Below, one piece after another: positions 7,986-17,025 of a DNA stretch of 64,000 nucleotides (positions are counted from its first letter, which is position 1; each line of letters begins with the position of its first letter). Source of the stretch: GW2011-AR15 sp964428335 (lineage in GTDB: Archaea > Nanobdellota > Nanobdellia > Woesearchaeales > GW2011-AR15); assembly GCA_964428335.1 (NCBI GenBank), contig CAYRXW010000009.1:11245-75244 (forward strand). The letters run 5' to 3'. A program made the position numbers and the translations under genes. Under the pieces are notes generated by a model. It made no database searches and was not told the DNA's origin. It saw nothing but the letters and a program-made list of their open reading frames with translations.

Positions 7986-8423
7986 TTATTTTATCTTGAC
8001 CATATCCCCAATTGTATATTCTTCTGTCTTTGCTTTCAGATGCTGGGGCGCAAGCTCTTTTTCCTCGATGAGATTTATGCTTAATTGCCTTTCAAGCTTC
8101 CTTGCAAGCTCAATTGAAGGTGTGTAAGTTCCTGATTCAATCTGGTGTATCAGTGATTCCTTTTCAGTAAGGTATCTTGCAAACTCATTCTGCTTAAGCC
8201 CCATCTTTTCCCTTTTTTCCCTGATTATCTTTGAATAGTCTTCCTTTATTATCTGGATGACTTCCTTGCTTGGCAGAGCTGACTGTGGCCTTCCGACTGA
8301 TCTGACTATCGGCTTTCTTAATACTTTCCCATAGCCTACGCATTTCTGGCAGACTTTTAATTCAACACCTTCAACTAACGCCATAACTAAATTATCTTCA
8401 CTTCCGCACATTTCACAATTCAT
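7986..8423 (-). CDS. MBF1-type transcription factor (zinc ribbon plus HTH)
   Basis: 145 residues from ATG 8423; a GTG nine bases further upstream overlaps the preceding stop as GTGA and is an alternative. The N-terminal zinc ribbon has CEMC and CQKC pairs; a basic linker is followed by a Cro/XRE-type helix-turn-helix (about 80-135, with LKQNEFARYLTEKESLIHQI). Multiprotein bridging factor 1 links regulators to TBP and, in archaea and eukaryotes, has ribosome-associated roles. It forms an operon with the RNA methyltransferase gene upstream. Confidence 0.88.
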   Translation of the reverse strand: MNCEMCGSEDNLVMALVEGVELKVCQKCVGYGKVLRKPIVRSVGRPQSALPSKEVIQIIKEDYSKIIREKREKMGLKQNEFARYLTEKESLIHQIESGTYTPSIELARKLERQLSINLIEEKELAPQHLKAKTEEYTIGDMVKIK

Positions 8424-8428
8424 AATTA

Positions 8429-9544
8429 TCACATCCTGAATTTCAATAGGTTTAATTTATCCTTTCCCTGATAAAGCTCTATTTTTTCTATTAATTTAAA
8501 TTTATGCATTAAAGCAGCCTCCTCAATCAGGCCATAATCCCTGGCAAGGATAACAACTGCACCATTCTTCTTAAGGATATACTCTGCCTGGTAAAACAGG
8601 TCTTTATACACTTTTTTTAGTATCTGGATATTCCTGTCTTTTCCCATCCTTGGCGGGTCAGTAACAAAAAAATCAAGCGATCTTTTATCAAATTTTGTAT
8701 CCAGCCAATCTATATCTACCTTGCTTAGGCTTATGAATTTTTCAATCCCTGCAAGCTTTGCATTTTTCTGGCTTGAGGTCAGATAACGAAGCTGCATGTC
8801 ATAACCATAAACTTTTGTAATCCTTTCCTTGAAATTATCTTCCTTTTTGAAAAAATCTGCCTTGAAAAAAGGCATCTTTGTGAAAAGAAGCTTGCTCTTG
8901 TTATAATACTGTATCGGAAAGCCTGTCAAATAGATGCCAAGTTCAATAGGAATCACGCCTGAACCCATGAATGGGTCAACTACTGCATGCTTAAATTCAA
9001 CCCCTGCAAACTTGCTTATGATAAACCCTGTTGTGCCTTTTAATGATTCCTGGTGGTTAAAAACCTTGTACTGCCGTTTTGAAAGGTCAAAACCTGAAAA
9101 ATCCAGGCCAATATACCCTTTATTGTCTTCTATGAAAATAAATATTGAACTTTTTGGATTGTCAAAATCAACCTTTGAACCTGTCTTTTTCTGTATGCCC
9201 TTTAGTATCTCAGAAGAGATGTCAACTGAATTGAAATCATGCTCCCCATTCCTTTCGCATTCTACATTAAAAGATACCAGATCCCATTCGAAGATTAATT
9301 TGTCAGCTGAAACATTTTTTATGGTCTTTTCCAGCTCCCTATCTACATTAAATTCTGTCAGGAGAAGAGCACATCTTGAAATTGATTGTGCCTTATATGC
9401 AACTTTCGCCAATTCTTTGAAATCCTTTGCTTCAAAAACAACAACAGATTCATATATCTTGCATTTTGCCTTGATCAATTCTTCAATCTCAGAACTACAG
9501 ATCTTTTCTGCTCCCTTATTTGTAACTGCAAATGCCTTAACCAT
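8429..9544 (-). CDS. THUMP-like tRNA/rRNA guanine-N2 methyltransferase (Trm11/Trm14 group)
   Basis: 371 residues. The N-terminal 150 residues resemble a THUMP-type RNA-binding region. The C-terminal half is a class I SAM methyltransferase with motif I VDPFMGSGVIPIELG (about 189-203) and motif IV DPPRMGK (about 296-302). The usual (N/D)PPY/F motif is represented by DPPR, so the aromatic residue expected after DPP is not obvious. The substrate is likely a tRNA guanosine (position 10 or 6). It is followed immediately by the MBF1 gene on the same strand. Confidence 0.8.
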   Translation of the reverse strand: MVKAFAVTNKGAEKICSSEIEELIKAKCKIYESVVVFEAKDFKELAKVAYKAQSISRCALLLTEFNVDRELEKTIKNVSADKLIFEWDLVSFNVECERNGEHDFNSVDISSEILKGIQKKTGSKVDFDNPKSSIFIFIEDNKGYIGLDFSGFDLSKRQYKVFNHQESLKGTTGFIISKFAGVEFKHAVVDPFMGSGVIPIELGIYLTGFPIQYYNKSKLLFTKMPFFKADFFKKEDNFKERITKVYGYDMQLRYLTSSQKNAKLAGIEKFISLSKVDIDWLDTKFDKRSLDFFVTDPPRMGKDRNIQILKKVYKDLFYQAEYILKKNGAVVILARDYGLIEEAALMHKFKLIEKIELYQGKDKLNLLKFRM

Positions 9545-9575
9545 ATCAAGAAAGAAAAACTAGGTAGTTTAAAAG

Positions 9576-11987
9576 CTATGCTACTATCCTTGCAGCATCT
9601 GCAACCTTATCCCCTTCATCTAGTCTCATCAACCTTACTCCCTGGGTATTCCTTCCTATGACTGAAATGAATTTTGCGCTGGTCCTGATGACCTGGCCGT
9701 TGACTGATATCAGCATAAGCTCATCCTCATCCAATACCTCCTTAATTACAACGACTTTTCCGTTCCTTTCAGAAGTTTTGATATTTATCACTCCTGATCC
9801 GCCCCTGTTAATCAGCCTGTAATCTGTTATAGGTGTTCTTTTTCCATACCCATTCTCTGTAATTGTTAAAAGTGTTTTTGATTCATCAGAAACAACCATG
9901 CCAACAACATAATCTTCTCCTTTTAACCGAATTCCTCTGACTCCCTGCGAATGCCTAGCAACGTCCCTGACATCTGTCTCATTAAACCTTACAGCGTTTC
10001 CTTCTGCTGTTGCAAGTATCAGCTGCTTTTCCCCGTTTGTCATTACAACATCCACAACATCATCATTCTCGTTTAGGTTAATGGCCCATATCCCTCCCTG
10101 CCTTGGCCTTGAGTACTCCATTATATTTGTCTTTTTAACCAGTCCTTTGCTAGTTGCAAACACAAGGTAATTTGTCGGGTCATAAGTTTTTACTGGAATC
10201 ACTGCAGAAACTTTCTCATCATTTTCACAGCCAACCAGATTGATTATGGCCTTCCCTTTGGACTGCCTTGAACCTTCAGGAATCTTATAGACTTTTGTCC
10301 AGTATACCTTTCCTTTGTTTGTGAATGTAAGCAGGTCTGCATGGGTGTTTGCGATAAATATCTGCTCTAAAAAGTCTTCTTCTTTTGTCTCTGCACCAAT
10401 AACCCCCTTCCCGCCCCTGTTCTGCTGCTTATAATCATCTATCTGCATCCTTTTTATGTATCCTGAATGGCTTATAGTAACTACAACATCCTGCTCCTCA
10501 ATCAGATCCTCGATATCCAAATCTTCATCATTTTCCTGTATCTTTGTCCTTCTTTCATCGCTATATTTTTCAATCAGCTCTTCCAGCTCTTTTATTATCT
10601 CATTCAAAATCTTGTTCCTGTCTGCAAGAATGGATTCAAGCTCTGAAATCAAAACCATCAGTTCCTTATGCTCATCCCTTATCTTCTGCTGTTCAAGTGC
10701 TGCCAGCCTCTGAAGCCTCATATCAAGTATTGCTTTTGCCTGCTCGACACTTAACTTATAATCAGTAAGAAGCATATCTTTTGCTTCATCTGCGCTTTTT
10801 GACGCCTTTATCTTTGCGATTATCCTGTCTATGTCATTTAAGGCAATGATTAGTCCTTCTAATATATGGGCTCTTTCCTTGGCTTTCCTCAAATCAAACT
10901 GCGTCCTTTTTGTTATTATGTCTACCCTATGCTCAATATGGTGCTCAATCATCGATTTTAGGTTCAATGTCTTAGGAAGGTTATTCACCAAAGCTAAAAA
11001 GCGGACTCCAAAAGTTGTCTGAAGCCTGCTATGCTTAAACAGCTGGTTCATCACAATCTCCGGACTGCTGTCTCTTTTTAAGGTGATTACAATCCTCATT
11101 CCTTCCCTGTTTGATTCATCCCTTAGTTCTGCAATCTCTGTTACAACCTTGTTTTTGGCAAGTTCTGCAATCTCCTCAATCAGCTGGGATTTATTTACCA
11201 TGTAAGGAATCTCCTTGACAATCAGCGAAACCCTGCCTTTGTTTTCTTCAATTTCAATATCTGACTTTAATTTGATTCCCCCACGGCCAGTAGCATATGC
11301 CTGCTTTATTCCTGCAGTTCCTACCAAAATCCCGCCTGTCGGGAAATCCGGACCCTTTATCACACTAATTAACTCATTGATTGAAATCTCTGGGTTTTGT
11401 ATATTCATGATGATGGCCTTACAGACATCTTTCAGATTATGCGGCGGAACATTTGTGGCCATCCCTACAGCAATTCCTGACGAGCCATTGATCAATAAAT
11501 TTGGTATCTTGCTTGGAAGTATCCTTGGCTCCTGTAGTGATCCATCAAAGTTATCCTGAAGCTCTACTGTTTCTTTCTCAATATCTGCCAAAATCTCTGA
11601 TGAAATCTTATGAAGCCTGGATTCTGTATACCTCATTGCTGCTGCTGAATCCCCATCTACGCTACCGAAATTACCCTGCCCGTCTATAAGTGGATATCTC
11701 AATGACCATGGCTGGGCCAACCTAACTAATGCATCATAAACAGAAGTATCTCCATGAGGATGCCATTTACCTAGGCAGTCTCCAACAATCCTTGCGCATT
11801 TCTTGTAGGGTTTTCCTGCTTCTAAACCAAGCTCAAGCATTGTAAAAAGAACCCTTCTATGAACTGGTTTTAGGCCATCCCTTATATCTGGGAGAGCTCT
11901 TGAGACGATAACAGACATTGCATAATCTAGAAAATCTGCTTTTAATTCATCTTCAATCACTGCTTGTATTATCTTATCCTCTGGCAT
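9576..11987 (-). CDS. gyrA: DNA gyrase subunit A
   Basis: 803 residues from ATG 11987 (SD-like GGGG upstream; an in-frame TTG precedes it by one codon). Subunit A of type IIA topoisomerase, which breaks and rejoins DNA to introduce negative supercoils. The catalytic Tyr lies in AMRYTESRL (Y120). The quinolone-region loop HPHGDTSVYDAL has Thr at the E. coli Ser83 position. The C-terminal beta-pinwheel carries the gyrase box QNRGGKG, which separates gyrase from topoisomerase IV. Archaeal gyrases derive from bacteria. No gyrB adjoins it in this window. Confidence 0.96.
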   Translation of the reverse strand: MPEDKIIQAVIEDELKADFLDYAMSVIVSRALPDIRDGLKPVHRRVLFTMLELGLEAGKPYKKCARIVGDCLGKWHPHGDTSVYDALVRLAQPWSLRYPLIDGQGNFGSVDGDSAAAMRYTESRLHKISSEILADIEKETVELQDNFDGSLQEPRILPSKIPNLLINGSSGIAVGMATNVPPHNLKDVCKAIIMNIQNPEISINELISVIKGPDFPTGGILVGTAGIKQAYATGRGGIKLKSDIEIEENKGRVSLIVKEIPYMVNKSQLIEEIAELAKNKVVTEIAELRDESNREGMRIVITLKRDSSPEIVMNQLFKHSRLQTTFGVRFLALVNNLPKTLNLKSMIEHHIEHRVDIITKRTQFDLRKAKERAHILEGLIIALNDIDRIIAKIKASKSADEAKDMLLTDYKLSVEQAKAILDMRLQRLAALEQQKIRDEHKELMVLISELESILADRNKILNEIIKELEELIEKYSDERRTKIQENDEDLDIEDLIEEQDVVVTISHSGYIKRMQIDDYKQQNRGGKGVIGAETKEEDFLEQIFIANTHADLLTFTNKGKVYWTKVYKIPEGSRQSKGKAIINLVGCENDEKVSAVIPVKTYDPTNYLVFATSKGLVKKTNIMEYSRPRQGGIWAINLNENDDVVDVVMTNGEKQLILATAEGNAVRFNETDVRDVARHSQGVRGIRLKGEDYVVGMVVSDESKTLLTITENGYGKRTPITDYRLINRGGSGVINIKTSERNGKVVVIKEVLDEDELMLISVNGQVIRTSAKFISVIGRNTQGVRLMRLDEGDKVADAARIVA

Positions 11988-12102
11988 CAATGTTTCCCCA
12001 CACTTATCGTCTATAACTTTGAAAGGCTGGGTATTTAAAAACCTTTGGAAAATTTGCCTTTGTAGGCTAATAAAAAAACTGATTTCAAAACCTTTTAAAA
12101 CA

Positions 12103-12119
12103 TATATTTAAATAATTTA
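12103..12119 (+). promoter_or_regulatory. Box A region of the ABC-exporter operon
   Basis: A very AT-rich TATATTTAAATA-type element about 50-65 bases before the start at 12168. It places the transcription start near 12130-12145, inside the adjacent inverted repeat. Confidence 0.4.
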
Positions 12120-12123
12120 TAAT

Positions 12124-12150
12124 ATTTACAATTTAATAAATATTGTAAAT
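12124..12150. promoter_or_regulatory. Inverted-repeat operator before the regulator/ABC operon
   Basis: ATTTACAAT (12124-12132) and ATTGTAAAT (12142-12150) form perfect 9-base arms with a 9-base spacer, centred about one helical turn and a half wide. It lies between the box A and the start of a MarR/GbsR-like regulator gene, the standard place for autorepression. The symmetry fits a dimeric winged-helix protein. Confidence 0.6.
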
Positions 12151-12167
12151 TTGATTGCTATTGAAAA

Positions 12168-12641
12168 ATGGAAACGCTTGAAGAGGAATTCACACAGTTT
12201 AACATGAGAGTAATGGAAGGAATGGGCTTTGACAGCATAAGTTCAAGGCTTTTTGCCCTGACTTTCCTAGGACCTGATGAAGTATCGCTTGAGGAACTTG
12301 AAGAAAAATCCGGCTACAGCGCTGCATCTGTATGCAACAAGATGCAATTTATGGAAAAGATAGGGCTTTTGAAAAGGGTTAAAAAACCAGGAACCAAGAA
12401 AGTTTATTATTATGCAGACAAGGATTTTTCAGAGATGATGAAAATAAAGGTTAATATTGCGTTTGAAAAGGAGATTAATCCTGCAAAAGAAGTTCTGCCA
12501 AAAATAATCGAAAAGCACCAGAACAAGCAGCTAAACGATAAAGAAAAGAAGAGGTTTGAAAAAGTGAAAGATTATTATACTCAAATCATAAAGTTTGAAA
12601 AAGTGCTGAAGCGATTTATGAAGGATGTAGAGGAACTATGA
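12168..12641 (+). CDS. MarR/GbsR-family winged-helix regulator
   Basis: 157 residues. Residues about 25-85 form a winged helix with VSLEELEEKSGYSAASVCNK as the recognition region, followed by a wing with VKKPGTKKVYYYA. The C-terminal half (about 90-157) is helical and likely coiled-coil, for dimerisation. It is first in an operon and overlaps the ABC ATPase gene by 4 bases (ATGA). A 9-bp inverted repeat upstream is its likely autoregulatory site. It probably controls the exporter in response to a small ligand or envelope stress; the ligand is unknown. Confidence 0.8.
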   Translation: METLEEEFTQFNMRVMEGMGFDSISSRLFALTFLGPDEVSLEELEEKSGYSAASVCNKMQFMEKIGLLKRVKKPGTKKVYYYADKDFSEMMKIKVNIAFEKEINPAKEVLPKIIEKHQNKQLNDKEKKRFEKVKDYYTQIIKFEKVLKRFMKDVEEL

Positions 12642-13318
12642 AACCGATAATTAAGCTAGTTGATGTATGGAAGACCTATAAGATGGGAGACAGTGAAGTT
12701 CATGCCCTTCAGGGCTTAAACCTTGAAATCAAGAAAGGAGAATTTCTAGCTATACAGGGACCTTCTGGATCTGGAAAAAGCACTGCCATGAATCTAATCG
12801 GTTGCCTGGATATCCCTTCAAAAGGGCACGTTTACCTTGATAATCATGACATATCAAAGCTCTCAGAATCCAATCTTGCGCAGATAAGGGGGAGAAAAAT
12901 CGGATTTATTTTCCAGCAGTTCAATTTGATAAACACCTTAAGCGCAAGGGAAAATATAATGCTTCCGATGATGTTCCAGGGGATTGATCCGGACATAAGG
13001 ATGAAGAAATCACAGGAGCTTCTGGAACTTGTAGATTTAGGAACCAGGATGGACCATAAGCCAAAAGAGCTTTCTGGAGGACAGCAGCAAAGGGTTGCTA
13101 TAGCAAGGTCATTGGCTGTTGACCCTGAAGTGATACTTGGGGACGAGCCAACCGGGAATTTAGATTCAAAAACAGGTGTAACGGTTTTGGATTTTTTGAA
13201 GAAGCTTCACAAGCAGGGAAAGACTATAGTGCTTGTGACACACGATGATAATGTAGCCAAGCAGGCTGAAAGAATAATATACATAAGAGATGGAAAACAA
13301 TTAGAGGTAAAAAAATGA
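12638..13318 (+). CDS. MacB/LolD-type ABC transporter ATPase
   Basis: 226 residues, the usual size. Walker A GPSGSGKST (41-49), Q-loop near IFQQFN, signature LSGGQ (145-149), Walker B VILGDE (165-170), and a D-loop GNLDS. The GNLDSKTG segment and size place it in the MacB/LolD/FtsE group, whose partners are the two FtsX-like permeases encoded downstream. It powers extrusion or mechanotransmission at the cytoplasmic membrane. It overlaps the next gene by 4 bases. Confidence 0.95.
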   Translation: MKPIIKLVDVWKTYKMGDSEVHALQGLNLEIKKGEFLAIQGPSGSGKSTAMNLIGCLDIPSKGHVYLDNHDISKLSESNLAQIRGRKIGFIFQQFNLINTLSARENIMLPMMFQGIDPDIRMKKSQELLELVDLGTRMDHKPKELSGGQQQRVAIARSLAVDPEVILGDEPTGNLDSKTGVTVLDFLKKLHKQGKTIVLVTHDDNVAKQAERIIYIRDGKQLEVKK

Positions 13319-14583
13319 AAAAAGCAATTTTAATGTTATTATTGTTATTAGTCAGCGCATTCGGGAATGCTCTGGAGATTGACAGCCCATCAATAAGCGT
13401 AACTCTCCTGAACCAGGATCCTGATCCGGTCAGCCCTGGAAGCTATGCTGATGTGAGATTTAAAATTACAAACACTGGAAACGACAAAGCCCAGGGACTT
13501 GAAATTATGCTTGTTCCTGAATATCCCTTTTTACTGGCAGAAAATGAAGATGCTGTAAGAAATATTGGGGACCTGACAAATATCGGAGAAGACAATTCAC
13601 TTGTTGTAAAGTATAAAATAAGGGTAGCTGAAGATGCTGTACAGGGAGAAAATAAGCTCAAGCTAAGATATAAGCATGGAGCAAACTCATGGATTACACA
13701 ATCATTTGATATAAATGTTGAGACTGTTGACGCAAACGTTGCTATAGCTTCTGTAAAAACTGAGCCTGAAATGATAAAACCTGGTGATAAGGCCATACTT
13801 AAAGTTAAAGTAAAAAACATGGCTGATTCCAATATGAGGGATATTGCACTAAAGATAGACTTAACTTATTCGGGCCTGCTTAGCTCAGCAACAGCAAAGA
13901 CTGCAACAGATTCAATAGCTGCATTTAACATACTTCCTTTTGCACCTTTAGGGAGCGCATCTGAACAAAAAGTTGATTTGCTAAAGAGCCATGAAGAACA
14001 TGAATTCACATATACTGTAATAGCATATCCTGATGCTGAGTCCAAAGTCTATAAAGTACCTGTTGAAATAACATATTATGATGAACTTGAAAATAAGTAT
14101 ACTAGGCAGGATCTTATAGGGCTTATTGTAGGATCAAAACCTGACCTTTTTGTTGTGATTGATGAATCTGAATTATATGTCGGAAAAAGGACAGGGAATG
14201 TTGCTCTGAAGTTTGTGAACAAAGGATTTTCAGATGTTAAGTTTTTAGATGTAAACCTAAAAGAAAGTCCTGAATACCAGATACTTTCAGCGCAAGAAGT
14301 GTATATAGGTAATGTAGATTCAGACGACTATGAGACTGCTGAATTCAACCTGTACCTAAAGAACGGAGCTTCAAAAGAAGAGAAGGAAGTGAAGCTGCCT
14401 ATACATGTTGAATACAGGGATGCAAACAATAATCTGTATACTGAGGATAAAGAACTTTCACTTATGATTGTTGATCCAAAAAAGCTTGGGATAAATGAAA
14501 AATCAGGATTTCCTGGGTTAGTTATCCTTGTAATTCTGGGAGCAGGGGTTTACTTCTATTTAAGAAGGAAGAAGAAAAAATAA
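13315..14583 (+). CDS. Secreted CARDB/COG1361-like protein of the ABC operon
   Basis: 422 residues. A signal peptide (about 1-19), three or four Ig-like CARDB/APHP-type beta domains (for example VSPGSYADVRFKITNTGNDK at about 38-57), a C-terminal membrane helix (about 399-417) and a basic RRKKKK end. It is exposed outside and anchored. Its place between the ATPase and permeases, with overlaps, suggests it serves as the extracytoplasmic adaptor, in the position that MacA occupies in bacterial MacAB. That role is inference; it has no coiled-coil hairpin like MacA. Confidence 0.82.
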   Translation: MKKAILMLLLLLVSAFGNALEIDSPSISVTLLNQDPDPVSPGSYADVRFKITNTGNDKAQGLEIMLVPEYPFLLAENEDAVRNIGDLTNIGEDNSLVVKYKIRVAEDAVQGENKLKLRYKHGANSWITQSFDINVETVDANVAIASVKTEPEMIKPGDKAILKVKVKNMADSNMRDIALKIDLTYSGLLSSATAKTATDSIAAFNILPFAPLGSASEQKVDLLKSHEEHEFTYTVIAYPDAESKVYKVPVEITYYDELENKYTRQDLIGLIVGSKPDLFVVIDESELYVGKRTGNVALKFVNKGFSDVKFLDVNLKESPEYQILSAQEVYIGNVDSDDYETAEFNLYLKNGASKEEKEVKLPIHVEYRDANNNLYTEDKELSLMIVDPKKLGINEKSGFPGLVILVILGAGVYFYLRRKKKK

Positions 14584-14610
14584 TTTTTTTCTTTTAATTT
14601 ATGAGGTAAT

Positions 14611-15819
14611 ATGAAAGAAGATTTTTGGATTGCTTTCCAAAGCCTGAAGCAAAGGAAGCTTAGAAGCTGGCTTACAATGATTGGGATATTCATAGGTATA
14701 GCTGCTGTTGTTTCTTTGATTGGCTTAGGAGAAGGGCTTAGGGTTGCAATAACATCGCAATTCGGTTTTCTTGGCACAGACATATTAAGTGTCCAGGCTT
14801 CCGGGATAAATTTCGGGCCACCTGGCCAGGGTGCTGTCAACCCATTAAAGGAAGAACTAATTGGAAAGATTGAGAATATAAATGGTGTGGAAGCAAGCTT
14901 TGGAAGGCTTATTGAATCCGGTATCATGGAATATAATGATGAGCAATATGTCGGTTTCGTTGCATCTGTTCCTGAAGGCGAAAACAGGAAGAACTTTGAA
15001 AAGATGGTCAACATCAATGCTGAAGAAGGCAGGATGCTTAGGGATTCTGACGCAGGAAAGGTCGTCCTTGGAAGCAGCTTTTCAAAAGAAGATTATTTTG
15101 GAAAACGTGTTTTTTTAGGAGACACCTTAACTATTAACCAAAAAGATTATGTTGTTTTAGGAATCTTAGAGAAAAAAGGCAGTTTCATCTTTGATAGCGC
15201 AGTTCTTATGAATGAGAAGGATGTCAGGGACCTTTATGGCGATGATGACTTCATGGATGTCATTGCAATTAAAGTTAAGGATGAAAAGAATATAGATAAT
15301 GTCAAGGAGAATGTTGAAAAGCTTTTAAGAAAAGAAAGGGACGTTAAAATAGGAGAAGAAGATTTTGAAGTAGATACACCTGCAAACGCTCTTGAATCAT
15401 TAAACCAGACTCTTTTTGCTGTACAGCTTTTTGTATATATCATCGCACTTATTTCTATTGTTGTTGGCGGAATTGGAATAATGAATACTATGTATACTGC
15501 TGTCCTTGAAAGAACAAAGGAAATAGGGATTATGAAAGCTATAGGCGCAAGGAACTCGACAATATTCAGGCTTTTTTTCATTGAATCAGGATTTTTAGGA
15601 TTAGTTGGAGGAATAATCGGAACATTAATTGGAGTTAGCCTAGCATATGGTTTTGCGTTCATCGGAAGGGTTTCTGGTTTTGATCTTATCCAGGCATATG
15701 TAAGCCCATACCTGATTTTAGGTGCCCTCTTATTCTCATTTATACTTGGAACCTTCTTTGGTGTGCTTCCTGCAATCAGTGCTGCAAAAATGCAGCCCGT
15801 GGAGGCATTAAGAAAATGA
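14611..15819 (+). CDS. FtsX/MacB-family ABC permease
   Basis: 402 residues. Topology: N-terminal amphipathic segment and membrane helix (about 22-42), a large outer MacB_PCD-type domain (about 43-270), then three membrane helices (about 271-298, 325-350, 362-388). The MNTMYTAVLERTKEIGIMKA coupling segment (about 291-310) is diagnostic. Preceded by a ribosome-binding site (GAGGT). It overlaps the second permease by 4 bases; the two probably form a heterodimer. Confidence 0.93.
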   Translation: MKEDFWIAFQSLKQRKLRSWLTMIGIFIGIAAVVSLIGLGEGLRVAITSQFGFLGTDILSVQASGINFGPPGQGAVNPLKEELIGKIENINGVEASFGRLIESGIMEYNDEQYVGFVASVPEGENRKNFEKMVNINAEEGRMLRDSDAGKVVLGSSFSKEDYFGKRVFLGDTLTINQKDYVVLGILEKKGSFIFDSAVLMNEKDVRDLYGDDDFMDVIAIKVKDEKNIDNVKENVEKLLRKERDVKIGEEDFEVDTPANALESLNQTLFAVQLFVYIIALISIVVGGIGIMNTMYTAVLERTKEIGIMKAIGARNSTIFRLFFIESGFLGLVGGIIGTLIGVSLAYGFAFIGRVSGFDLIQAYVSPYLILGALLFSFILGTFFGVLPAISAAKMQPVEALRK

Positions 15820-17021
15820 AACTGGAGCTTTTTAGTTACGCAGTTTCTAATATTATACATAGAAGCACCAGGTCCTTTCTTACAGTGCTTTCTATATTAA
15901 TCGGCATCATGGCAATATTTGCCCTGATAAGTTTTGGAATAGGGATACAGAAGTATGTTGATGATGTTGCAAAAGAAGCAGGGGCTGACAAGCTGTTCAT
16001 ACAGGCAAAGGGATATGGTGCGGTTGATGATACTTTTGCAATATCCAGCCAGGATCTTAACATTATTAAAAAAGTAAAAGGTGTTGAGAACGCAGTAGGA
16101 CTTTACATGAAGGTTGGTGAAATAAAGTTCAAGGATGAAGGTGAATATCATTTCATAATGGGAATGGATCCAAAAGACAATGATTTTGTCCAGGAATCAT
16201 TTGGGATTGAAATGTTTAAGGGAAGGTCTTTAAAAAAAGGAGAGCTTGGAAAAATAACAGTAGGATATAACTACCAGTTTAAAGATAAAGTATTCTCAAG
16301 GCCAATTGATGTCGGGGATAAAGTCCTTATCAATGATGCGCCTTTTGAAGTTGTAGGAATCACAACGCAAATAGGGAACCCTGAAGATGATGCAAACATA
16401 TACATGACTGAAGATGCAATGACCTTGCTTTTTCCAGAACTAAAGGACAGGTATTCGCTGGTTATAGCAAATGCAGAGAGCAGCATAAATCCTGGGGAAC
16501 TTGCCGAGAAAGTCTCTGAAAGACTAAGAAAATTTAAGGATCAGGAAAAAGGGAAGGAAGATTTTGAAGTCCAGACTTTTGAAGATGCAATAAAGACATT
16601 CACTTCAGTTATAGGAATAATTAACGGCGTGCTTATATTGATTGCATTAATTTCTGTTCTTGTTGCATCAGTAAATATCATGAATACAATGTATACTGCA
16701 GTCTTAGAGAGGACCAAAGAGATAGGGACTATGAAAGCAATTGGGGCAACAAATGCTGAAATAAGGGATATATTTGTGATTGAATCCGGAATGCTTGGAA
16801 TCACTGGTGGAATTTTAGGGATTTTGCTTGGCTATCTTGTAGCAAAAACAGGAGGAAGTATTGCTGCAGGTGCTGGTTTTTCAGCTCTTCAGCCCGTTTT
16901 CCCGCTTTCGCTTATATTCGGATGCCTGTTATTCTCTGTTTCAATTGGAGCACTCTCCGGCCTATTTCCTGCTATCCAGGCATCGAAGCAAAAACCAGTA
17001 GACGCACTTAGATACGAGTGA
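15816..17021 (+). CDS. FtsX/MacB-family ABC permease (second copy)
   Basis: 401 residues, paralogous to the preceding permease with the same one-plus-three helix topology and a coupling segment MNTMYTAVLERTKEIGTMKA. The N-terminal region SNIIHRSTRSFLTVLSILIG matches the consensus for the family. Divergence in the outer domain suggests a dedicated heterodimer partner rather than a recent duplicate. End of the exporter operon proper; the next gene starts 5 bases later. Confidence 0.93.
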   Translation: MKLELFSYAVSNIIHRSTRSFLTVLSILIGIMAIFALISFGIGIQKYVDDVAKEAGADKLFIQAKGYGAVDDTFAISSQDLNIIKKVKGVENAVGLYMKVGEIKFKDEGEYHFIMGMDPKDNDFVQESFGIEMFKGRSLKKGELGKITVGYNYQFKDKVFSRPIDVGDKVLINDAPFEVVGITTQIGNPEDDANIYMTEDAMTLLFPELKDRYSLVIANAESSINPGELAEKVSERLRKFKDQEKGKEDFEVQTFEDAIKTFTSVIGIINGVLILIALISVLVASVNIMNTMYTAVLERTKEIGTMKAIGATNAEIRDIFVIESGMLGITGGILGILLGYLVAKTGGSIAAGAGFSALQPVFPLSLIFGCLLFSVSIGALSGLFPAIQASKQKPVDALRYE

Positions 17022-17025
17022 AAAA

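Noticed and set aside
9576..11987. Topoisomerase IV subunit (ParC) as an alternative to GyrA
   Set aside because: The gyrase box QNRGGKG is intact in the C-terminal domain, which indicates gyrase.
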